In this document: in pieces, positions 10,976-18,500 of the stretch
Numbering within the stretch: position 1 is the first letter of the stretch
Layout: each line of letters begins with the position of its first letter
DNA from: Candidatus Muproteobacteria bacterium
GTDB taxonomy: Bacteria > Pseudomonadota > Gammaproteobacteria > Acidiferrobacterales > Sulfurifustaceae
Length of the DNA: 64,000 nt
NCBI GenBank assembly: GCA_027449605.1
Contig: DAIDLH010000008.1
Coordinates: 1 to 64,000, forward strand
Direction: 5' to 3'
Notes under the pieces: generated by a model
What the model saw: the letters and a program-made list of their open reading frames with translations, nothing else
What the model was told of the DNA's origin: nothing
Database searches by the model: none
Made by a program: the position numbers and the translations under genes

Positions 10976-11250
10976 CAACAACAAAAACCCCTTGGTGGAG
11001 TTTGGATGGATCAGTCGCCAAAGGGAGCGGAAACCGGTGACGCCAGATGATTCTTGTCTTCTGGGATTGCCGTTTCCCTTCTTTACGGCTCGGCAACCTG
11101 GGCCTGGTAAAGGCTCCTCGAACCGCGCGCATTTTCGCTCACGCCCGGACTTAGGGCAAGCCAAACGTCCCGCGGCAATCTGTTATCCGCCCATAAACAG
11201 GACTTTGTGCGACAAACGGAGGTTTGATATTCCGGGAAAATCTCGCGGGA
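10976..11250 (-). promoter_or_regulatory. Structured leader upstream of tkt with terminator-like hairpin
   Basis: This is the main part of the 358-base gap without a convincing gene between the phosphatase-family gene and tkt. On the minus strand it contains a TTGCCG..CGGCAA dyad (11067-11096) that competes with an inner CCGT..ACGG pairing, and a CCAGA..TCTGG hairpin (11043-11064). It ends in AAACTCC-loop-GGGGTTT followed by TTGTTGTTG (10976-11003), an intrinsic-terminator shape about 85 bases before the tkt start. It could be an attenuator or riboswitch-like leader, the terminator of the upstream operon, or a small RNA. No known riboswitch class was recognised with confidence. Confidence 0.4.
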
Positions 11251-12060
11251 TCAGCTCCGGCCCGAGGGACGGTGGCGGTCGATCCAGGCTTTCCATTCCG
11301 CGAACAACGACGAATTCACCGCCGCCACGACGGAACGCGGCGCGAGCCCGTAACTGAACACCGCTTCGTCGTCGAGCGTGCGCGCGTGCCCGCCGGCCTG
11401 CGCCAGGATCAGGCTGCCGCCGGCGTAGTCCCACAGCTTCTGCCCGCCGTGCAGATAAAGCTGAAAGCGCCCGTCCGCGAGCCAGCACCACTCGAGGCTG
11501 CTGGCGCCGAAATTGCGCTGCGAACCGTACGGCGGCTGGGCGCCGAGCCGGGCGGCGAGCAGCGGCGCCAGACGCTTGAAATCCACCGAGGCGATGCAAC
11601 GGCGCAAGGGCGGCGATGCCTCGCGCGCCGCGAGCACGACGTCGTTGAGCCACGCGCCTTCGCCGCGTCGCGCCGTGAAGCATTCGTCACGCACCGGGTC
11701 GTAGACCAGTCCGAGCTCCTGGCGCCCGTCGACGAGCAGCGCCAGCGACACGGCGAAATACGGAATGCCGGTGGCGAAATTGCTGGTGCCGTCGAGCGGG
11801 TCCACGCACCACAAGCGCCTGCCCGTGCCGCCGGTGAGCTGCTCATGCTCGTGCCCGGCCATTTCCTCGCCCAGGAATTCGTATTCCGGCCAACGCCGCG
11901 CGAGATCCGACTTCAGTCGCTGCTGCATCGCCACGTCAGCCTCGGTCACGACGCTGCCGTCGTGCTTGACGTGACGGATGACGTCGGCGAATCGCGGCAA
12001 CAGCTCCTCGCGCGCCGCCGTCAACACGATCTGGCGCACGGCTTCGAGCGGGGGCAGCAT
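11251..12060 (-). CDS. Inositol monophosphatase family sugar-phosphatase
   Basis: The 269-residue product has the metal-dependent phosphatase signatures of the IMPase superfamily: FLGEEM (first metal glutamate), WCVDPLDGTSNFATG (D-P-L-D-G-T) and the C-terminal KLWDYAGGSLILAQAGG. Substrates of this family range from inositol phosphate to fructose-1,6-bisphosphate and PAP. Because it lies just upstream of the Calvin-cycle cluster and no classical cbbF is in the window, a fructose or sedoheptulose bisphosphatase role is possible but only inferred. Its start codon overlaps the stop of the preceding 137-residue gene (TGATG), so the two are translationally coupled. Confidence 0.85.
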   Translation of the reverse strand: MLPPLEAVRQIVLTAAREELLPRFADVIRHVKHDGSVVTEADVAMQQRLKSDLARRWPEYEFLGEEMAGHEHEQLTGGTGRRLWCVDPLDGTSNFATGIPYFAVSLALLVDGRQELGLVYDPVRDECFTARRGEGAWLNDVVLAAREASPPLRRCIASVDFKRLAPLLAARLGAQPPYGSQRNFGASSLEWCWLADGRFQLYLHGGQKLWDYAGGSLILAQAGGHARTLDDEAVFSYGLAPRSVVAAVNSSLFAEWKAWIDRHRPSGRS

Positions 12061-12473
12061 CAGTGGTTGCCGCCGGTCAATTTGATCACCCGCGCCGGAC
12101 CCGGAGGCACGGTTTTCTGTTCCACTTCGCGTAGCGCCTTGGGGAACTCACTCTGCGCGCGACGCATGATCTCCGCGCTCGCCGGCGAGTAATACACGGC
12201 CTCGTAGCAAACCGGATCGTCGAGCGACCGGCGTGCCTGGGGCATGAAGCGCTGCCAGGCAAGCTCGATCATCCTGCCTCCCTCGCGATCCACGAAAATG
12301 AATTCTTCCGTATCCAGCACCGCCAGGAACTGCATGCCGCGCAGCGGCACGAACAGACAGCCGTTCGCGGCCCGCGTCAACAACCGGTGCGCGAGATTGT
12401 AGGTCTCGGCCGGCAGCGTGCGCGGCGCGCGCGACAGCTCGGGCGGACGATAGAAGGTTTCCTCGACTATCAT
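12060..12473 (-). CDS. Conserved-looking hypothetical protein, coupled to phosphatase gene
   Basis: The 137-residue product begins MIVEETFYRPPELSRAPRT and has no signal peptide, membrane segment or motif I recognise. It has a mixed alpha/beta look: GCLFVPLRGMQFLAVLDTEEFIFVDREGG reads as consecutive beta strands, and the end is helical and charged. It overlaps the phosphatase start by one base, so the two are made together. Upstream lies palindromic repeat E and then the thioredoxin-family gene on the same strand. The coding frame is supported by the overlap and by the lack of a better frame. Function is unknown. Confidence 0.7.
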   Translation of the reverse strand: MIVEETFYRPPELSRAPRTLPAETYNLAHRLLTRAANGCLFVPLRGMQFLAVLDTEEFIFVDREGGRMIELAWQRFMPQARRSLDDPVCYEAVYYSPASAEIMRRAQSEFPKALREVEQKTVPPGPARVIKLTGGNH

Positions 12474-12483
12474 ATGAACTCTC

Positions 12484-12625
12484 GCCGCAAAGTCGCAAAG
12501 AACGCAGAGAGAATCATTTATAAATACTGAACCATGAATTTAAAACCGGGCATATTCACTGTCCTTCACTCAGCATTGAACATTCACAATTCAGTTTTTC
12601 TTTGCGTCCTTCGCGTCTCTGCGGC
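12484..12625. repeat. Palindromic intergenic repeat, copy E (larger, split by a 90-base centre)
   Basis: Outer arms GCCGCAAAGTCGCAAAG.. and ..CGCGTCTCTGCGGC match the ends of copies A-D, but the centre is about 90 bases, longer than in the others. It lies between the thioredoxin-family gene and the 137-residue gene. Confidence 0.8.
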
Positions 12626-12633
12626 AAAAATTC

Positions 12634-13188
12634 TTATGCAACTTTCCACTTGATCGAACAGCCCATGCTCGGAATCTGGTCCTTCGGTCCCTGCCCGGTC
12701 TGCGCCACCTGCTTCATCGCCTCGAACAGGTCGCGGCGCGCGTTCGGCGCCGGCTCCTTGCGCGACTCGTCGAGACGGCCACGGTACTGGAGCTTGAGAT
12801 CCTGGTTGTAACCGAAGAAATCCGGCGTGCACACCGCGCCGTAGGCCTTGGCGACCTGCTGGGTTTCGTCGTAGAGATACGGAAACGGAAAGCGGAGCTC
12901 GGCGGCGATCTTTTTCATGTTGTCGAACGAATCCTCGGCATACTCCGTGGGATCGTTGGACATGATCGCCACCGCGTTCACGCCCAGGTCTTTCAGTTCG
13001 CGGGTATCGCGGATAATGCGGTCGCGCACCGACTTGACGTACGGACAGTGATTGCAGATGAACATCACCAGCAGGCCGTTTTTTCCGCGGACATCGTTCA
13101 GCGTCCAGATTTTCCCGTCCACGCCCGGCAGGCGAAAATCCGGGGCTGGACGTCCGAAATCACATACCGGGGTTTCCGTACGGACCAT
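12634..13188 (-). CDS. Thioredoxin-family (redoxin/TlpA-like) protein
   Basis: From the ATG at 13188 the product is 184 residues. It starts MVRTETPVCDFGRPAPDFRLPGVDGK, the opening of an AhpC/TSA-redoxin domain, and has the redox motif ICNHCPYVKSV (CxxC) near residue 50, followed by the thioredoxin-fold cis-proline region GAVCTPDFFGYN. It has no signal peptide, so it is cytoplasmic. The ORF is open 40 residues further upstream, but the shorter start has a GGAGAAAC ribosome site and leaves a 64-base divergent promoter gap to bioA. Members of this family are common in proteobacteria; the partner and substrate are unknown. Confidence 0.85.
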   Translation of the reverse strand: MVRTETPVCDFGRPAPDFRLPGVDGKIWTLNDVRGKNGLLVMFICNHCPYVKSVRDRIIRDTRELKDLGVNAVAIMSNDPTEYAEDSFDNMKKIAAELRFPFPYLYDETQQVAKAYGAVCTPDFFGYNQDLKLQYRGRLDESRKEPAPNARRDLFEAMKQVAQTGQGPKDQIPSMGCSIKWKVA

Positions 13189-13252
13189 AATTTGTTTCTC
13201 CGAAAAACCTTCATTAACACATGGCGAATCGCCCTGTATCATCGTCCAGTCT

Positions 13253-14599
13253 ATGGACAACGACCGGCTTACGCAACGAGACCTGCGCGTGCTGTGGCAC
13301 CCGTGCACGCAGATGCGCGATCACGAAACCATCCCGCTGATTCCGATCCGCCGCGGACGCGGCGCGTGGCTCGAGGATTTCGACGGTAAACGCTATCTCG
13401 ACGCCATCAGCTCGTGGTGGGTCAACCTGTTCGGCCACGCCAACCCGCGCATCAACGCCGCGATTACGGACCAGCTGCAAAATCTGGAACACGTGATCCT
13501 GGCGGGTTTCACGCATGAACCGGTGGTACAGCTTTCCGAGCGGCTCGTGCAGATCGCGCCCATCGGCCTGCGCCGCTGCTTTTACGCCGACAGCGGCTCC
13601 GCCGCGGTCGAGATCGCGCTCAAAATGAGCTTTCATTACTGGCGGAATCTCGGCGACAGGAAGCGCACGCGCTTCATTCATCTCGCGAACAGCTACCACG
13701 GCGAAACACTGGGGGCGCTGGCGGTCGGCGACGTGGCCATGTACAAGGAAACCTACCAGCCGCTGCTGCTCGAAGCGATCACGGTCAAGTCGCCGGACTG
13801 CTATTACCGCGAGCCCGGCGAGTCCTGGGCCGATTATTCGGCGCGCGCCTTCGCCGAAATGGAAACGGCACTGGCGCGCCATGCCGGCGAGGTCTGCGCC
13901 GTGATCGTGGAACCGCTGGTGCAGTGCGCCGGGTCGATGCGCATGTACGATCCGGTTTATCTGAAATTATTGCGTCAGGCTTGCGACAAGCATGGCGTGC
14001 ACCTGATCGCGGATGAAATCGCCGTCGGTTTCGGGCGCAGCGGCACGATGTTCGCCTGCGAACAGGCCGGGATCGCGCCGGATTTCCTGTGCCTCGGCAA
14101 GGGACTGACCGGCGGTTACCTGCCGCTGTCCGTGTGCCTGACCACCGATGAAGTTTACGCGGCGTTCTACGCGGAATACACGGCGCGCAAGGCGTTCCTG
14201 CACTCGCACAGTTACACCGGCAACCCGCTCGCCTGCCGCGCCGCGCTCGCGACGCTCGATATTTTCCGCGACGACGACGTGATCGACCGCAACAAGCAAC
14301 TCGCGGCGCACATGGGACGCGCGGCGGCGTCGCTGTCCGATCACCCGCACGTGGCCGAGGTGCGGCAGACCGGCATGATCCTCGCGATCGAAATGGTCAG
14401 GGACAGGAAAACCCGCGCGCCGTATCCGTGGCAGGAGCGGCGCGGACTGGCGGTTTACCGTCATGGACTGGAACGCGGTGTGCTGCTGCGGCCGCTCGGC
14501 GACGTGATCTATTTCATGCCGCCGTACGTGATCACACCGGAAGAGATCGACCTGCTGGCGACGGTGGCGCGGGAAGGAATTGATCGCGCCAGCGCGTGA
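13253..14599 (+). CDS. bioA: Adenosylmethionine-8-amino-7-oxononanoate aminotransferase
   Basis: The 448-residue PLP enzyme of biotin synthesis transfers the amino group of S-adenosylmethionine to KAPA to give DAPA. Diagnostic features are the N-terminal LWHPCTQMRDHE, SSWWVNLFGHANPRIN, the cofactor-binding DSGSAAVEIALKM, HLANSYHGETLGA, LIADEIAVGFGRSG and the PLP lysine in LCLGKGLTGGYLPLS. The ORF track starts at 13052, but the ATG at 13253 gives the family N-terminus and leaves room for a promoter against the divergent thioredoxin-family gene. No other bio genes are adjacent. It ends three bases before the convergent CheW-like gene. Confidence 0.95.
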   Translation: MDNDRLTQRDLRVLWHPCTQMRDHETIPLIPIRRGRGAWLEDFDGKRYLDAISSWWVNLFGHANPRINAAITDQLQNLEHVILAGFTHEPVVQLSERLVQIAPIGLRRCFYADSGSAAVEIALKMSFHYWRNLGDRKRTRFIHLANSYHGETLGALAVGDVAMYKETYQPLLLEAITVKSPDCYYREPGESWADYSARAFAEMETALARHAGEVCAVIVEPLVQCAGSMRMYDPVYLKLLRQACDKHGVHLIADEIAVGFGRSGTMFACEQAGIAPDFLCLGKGLTGGYLPLSVCLTTDEVYAAFYAEYTARKAFLHSHSYTGNPLACRAALATLDIFRDDDVIDRNKQLAAHMGRAAASLSDHPHVAEVRQTGMILAIEMVRDRKTRAPYPWQERRGLAVYRHGLERGVLLRPLGDVIYFMPPYVITPEEIDLLATVAREGIDRASA

Positions 14600-14602
14600 A
14601 GT

Positions 14603-15067
14603 TTACGCCGGATAAAACACCTTCTTCAGCGCTTCCACGTCGGGGATGAGCATCAGCCTGCCGTCCACCTTGAGTCCCGCCGCGATGTACGGCAGGTCGG
14701 GCATTTCCGCCTCGGTGACGACGGGCTCGCTGCGAGTCAGCAGCTGCGGGCGCGGCTCCGCGGTGGCGAACATGGCGTAGAACTCCCAGTCGCTGCGTCC
14801 GCTCAGGGGATAAAAGATGACGATCTTGCCGGTCGCGGTGTTGACCGGCGTCGGCGCGCCCACCAGCGTCTCGAACGAAATCACCGGCACCGCGAGCGTG
14901 CGCCAGCCGATCACGCCCTTGAGCCACGGCTGGCTGAACGGAACCGGCGCCATCGTCGCCTGCGGGTTGATCACCTCGGCCACCGCCGCGCTGGGCACGA
15001 GCAGCGTGACCCCGTCGAGCGGCAGCTCGAGCGAGTGCAGGCGCGGACCCGGGGCCGGCTTTTTCAT
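14603..15067 (-). CDS. CheW-like adaptor, second downstream of ChpA (ChpC-like)
   Basis: From the ATG at 15067 the product is 154 residues, essentially one CheW domain: LELPLDGVTLLVPSAAVAEVI, then WLKGVIGWRTLAVPVISFE and a C-terminal segment ending FYPA. CheW proteins couple receptors to the histidine kinase. It is the last gene of the minus-strand pil-chp operon and its start overlaps the preceding CheW-like stop by four bases (ATGA), indicating coupled translation. By position it corresponds to ChpC of the Pseudomonas Chp cluster. The ORF track extends the frame upstream by 102 residues, but that part reads as a shadow of the neighbour. Confidence 0.8.
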   Translation of the reverse strand: MKKPAPGPRLHSLELPLDGVTLLVPSAAVAEVINPQATMAPVPFSQPWLKGVIGWRTLAVPVISFETLVGAPTPVNTATGKIVIFYPLSGRSDWEFYAMFATAEPRPQLLTRSEPVVTEAEMPDLPYIAAGLKVDGRLMLIPDVEALKKVFYPA

Positions 15068-15507
15068 TCCTCCCCCAGGCTCTGCAGATAGGCGATCAGC
15101 GCCTTCGGTTCGAACACCAGTATCGCGCGCTGGCCGGTGATCCAGGCGCCGGAAAACAGGTGACCGAGACGCGTCGGCGGCAACCCGAGCGGCGTGAACG
15201 GAGAAATCACGGTCTCGGCGCGTGGCAGCAGCTGAACCTCGTCGACGACCAGTCCCACCGTCTGCGGCGACACGTCCAGAAACACCGCGCGGCGCCAGCG
15301 CGGAGGCCGGGTCACGCGCAGCGCGGCATCGAGCCCGTACGCCGGCAGGCGCCGGTTCTGCACCGCGCGCCATGCCGCGACATTGCCTTCGGGGGATTTG
15401 TTGGTGATCAGGTTCTCGCGCTGCTCGATGGTGAAACCCGGCATGCTCGGCAGCAGATAGCCGGTGTCGCCGAGTTGCAGGCGCATGAACTGTTGCGGAT
15501 CGGTCAC
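15064..15507 (-). CDS. CheW-like protein, first downstream of ChpA
   Basis: This 147-residue protein has CheW-type organisation: LQLGDTGYLLPSM at the start, VFLDVSPQTVGLVVDEVQLLP, and HLFSGAWITGQRAILVFEPKALIAYLQ toward the end. The first half contains an insertion (NKSPEGNVAAWRAVQNRRLPAYGLDAALR) replacing the usual compact strand order, so it is a divergent member. It lies 61 bases after chpA on the same strand and overlaps the next CheW-like gene. A role as an additional adaptor of the pilus chemosensory array is inferred from family and position. Confidence 0.65.
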   Translation of the reverse strand: MTDPQQFMRLQLGDTGYLLPSMPGFTIEQRENLITNKSPEGNVAAWRAVQNRRLPAYGLDAALRVTRPPRWRRAVFLDVSPQTVGLVVDEVQLLPRAETVISPFTPLGLPPTRLGHLFSGAWITGQRAILVFEPKALIAYLQSLGEE

Positions 15508-15568
15508 GGTCGCGGAATCCCAGAACCGGGCATGGCGCCGCGTCGCTCAGCGGACCGGGGTCGGCATG

Positions 15569-18500
15569 TCACGGCGCCCGGCCCTTCGCGAGCAGAGTGT
15601 CGATGTTCTTGAACAACTCGTCTTCCTGATAGGGCTTGCTCATGTACATGTCCACGCCCAGGTCGAACGCCTTCTGCCGGTGCTTGGCGCCGGCGCGCGA
15701 CGTGATCATGATGATCGGGATGTGCTTGAGGTTCTCGTCGGAACGCACGCGCGTGGTCAGCTCGTAACCGTCCATGCGCGGCATCTCGATGTCGACCAGC
15801 ATCACGTCGGGCAGATGGTCGCGCAATTGCTCGACAGCATCGAGGCCATCCTTCGCGACCAGCACGTCCATGCCGCGCTTCTGCAGGTGCTTGCTCGTGA
15901 CCTTGCGCACGGTAAGCGAATCGTCGACCACCATGACGACCGGCCGCGCGCGGACGTCCTGCGCCACCTTGCCCTCCGGCCGGTGTTCGAAGTGGACCAC
16001 GTCATCGCGGTACCACAGGCCGGGAAGGTCCAGGATCAGCACCACGCGCCCGTCGCCGAGGATGGTCGCGCCGGCCAGGCCCTTGAGCGCGGACAATTGC
16101 GGCCCGAGAGACTTGATCACCACTTCGCGCGTGCCGGCCAGGCCGTCGACCTGGATCGCGACCTCGCGGGTGCCGGTGCGCGCCAGCAGGATCGGCACTT
16201 TCCTGCCGTTGCGCGGGCTCGAGGCGATGCCGAGGCGGCTCCCGAGGTGCATGTACGGATACACCTGTTCGTTGTAGGTCAGCAGCGGATTGTTGCCCAT
16301 CGACAGCCCGGCGATCTTCTCGATCGGGAATTCGACGATGTTCACGACCGAACCGAGCGGCAGGGCGAACAACTGGTCGCCGACATAGGCCATCAAGGCC
16401 TGCGTGATGGAAAGCGTCAGCGGCAGACGGATGATGAAGGTCGTGCCGACGCCGCGCTCGGTGTCCACCGACATGCTGCCGCCCAGTTGCTTCACTTCGC
16501 TGTGCACCACGTCCATGCCCACGCCGCGGCCGGAGAGATGGGTGATGCTCTGCGCCGTGGAGAATCCGGACATGAGGATGAACTGGATCAGCTCTTCCTC
16601 GCTCAGGTTGGCGTCGGCCGGCATGAGCCCGCGCTCGATCGCCTTGGCGCGGATGCCCTCGATGTTGAGACCCGCGCCGTCGTCGGAAAAACGGATGACC
16701 ACTTCGGAGCCTTCCTGCGAAGTGGCGATGTTGATGCGCCCGACCGGCGGCTTGCCCTTGCGGCGGCGTTCCGCCTCGGACTCGATGCCATGGTCGATGC
16801 TGTTGCGGATCATGTGCTCGAACGGCCCGATCATGCGCTCGAGCACGTTGCGGTCGATTTCGACCTCCGCGTTCTCGAGATTCAATTCCACGCGCTTGCC
16901 GAGCTCGCGCCCGGTCTGGCGCACGATATGCCGCAGCCGCGCCGCCTGCGTCGAAAAACCGACCATGCGCGTGCGCATCAGTCCTTCCTGCAGCTCGGTG
17001 TTGATGCGCGCCTGCTGTTGCAGCACCGATTCGGCCTCGCCCACGAAATTGCCCAGGTTGTTCTGGATCGTGCCCAGATCGTGCAGGCTTTCCGCGAGCG
17101 AGCGTGACAGCTGTTGCAGGCGACTGAAACGGTCGAACTCCAGCGGATCGAAATCGACGTCGCGGCCGCCGGCCCCCGCTTCCTGTTCCATGCGATAGAG
17201 AATCTGCGACTCGGACTGGATTTCGAGCTCGCGGATCTGTTCGCGGAAACGCGTGATGTTGCGCGACAGCTCGGAAAGGTTGTCGCGGACGCTGTAGATC
17301 TGCTGCTCCATGCGCGAACGCGAGATGCTCACTTCGCCGGCGTAATTGACCAGCTCGTTCAGCAGGCTGGTGTTGACGCGCACCTGGCCGCGGCGCTCCA
17401 TCTTTTCCGGCCACTGCTTGTCCTCGGTCTCGGGAAGGTCGCGGCGTTCGTCGATCTCCGCCGGCGTTTCCGGCATCACCGCCGGCGCCTCCACGGCGGA
17501 CACGACCTCGACGACCGGCTCGGGCTCCGCCACGGGCGACGGTGCGAGCGGTTCCGTTTCCGGCGTCGCCGGGGGCGGCGCGACGCTGACGGCTGGCGTC
17601 GCGGCCGGCATTACCGGCACGGGCTCGCCGGCGGCCAGCGCCTGCAGTTTGGCGTCGAGCTCGTGAACGTCCGGGACCGGCTTGCCGTTCTGGGCGTGAT
17701 CGAGCATGGTCACCAGCATGTCATGCACTTCATCGAACAGGTCGAACAGTTCGCCGCTGACGGCCACCTCGCCGTCCTCGATGTGCTTGAGCAGGGTTTC
17801 GGTATCGTGGCTGAGATGGCCCATGGTCATCGCGCCGGCCATGCGCGCGCCGCCCTTGAGCGTATGCAGCGAACGCTTCAGATCCTGCACCAGGGCTTTT
17901 GCTTCCGGCTGGCCGCGCCAGCGGGTGAGCGCCTCCTCGATATTGCCGAGAATATCGGCGGCTTCTTCCTGGAAGATTTCCAGCAACTCGGGGTCGATCT
18001 GCTCGGTCACGGCAGGCGCTGTCGGCGCCGCGGCGGCCGGCAACGGCGGTTTCGGCGGCACCGGCCGTGGCGCCTCCACGCGTGGTACGGGCTCGGGTTC
18101 TTCGAGGGCTTCCTCCGTACGCGCTTCCAGCTCCGCCGGTTCCTCCGCGCGCGGTTTTTCCTCCGGCGCCTGGATTTCGACGCTGGCTTCGGCGGACGAC
18201 GTCGGTGCGGCGACTTCCATCCCAGGTTCGGGATGCACCAGATGCGCGCTTTCCGCGCGCAGCTGGTGCGACAACTCGATGAACCGATGCCGCAGATCGC
18301 CGGACGAAGTCGCCCCGCTGTTCATGCGCTCGACCAGCTCGGCGACGGCCGCCTCGAAGCGGCCGACCAGCTCGAGATGGGTTTCCGTCAGCGGAATGTT
18401 TTCGGTCTTGAGCGCGTTCAGCAGCTTCTCGATTTCCGCGCAGGGCTCGGACACCGTCTCGAGACCGAGCGAGCGCGCGTTACCGGCGAGCGTGTGCACG

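Noticed and set aside
10976-11125. S-adenosylhomocysteine riboswitch in the tkt leader
   Set aside because: The words GAGGAGC and CCCAGG are reminiscent, and a GGTTCG/CGAGCC pairing is possible, but the conserved core and pseudoknot partner are not present, and tkt is not a usual target.
10889-11164. 91-residue minus-strand ORF in the tkt leader
   Set aside because: Its composition looks random, it runs into the tkt start region, and the stretch is better explained by RNA structure.
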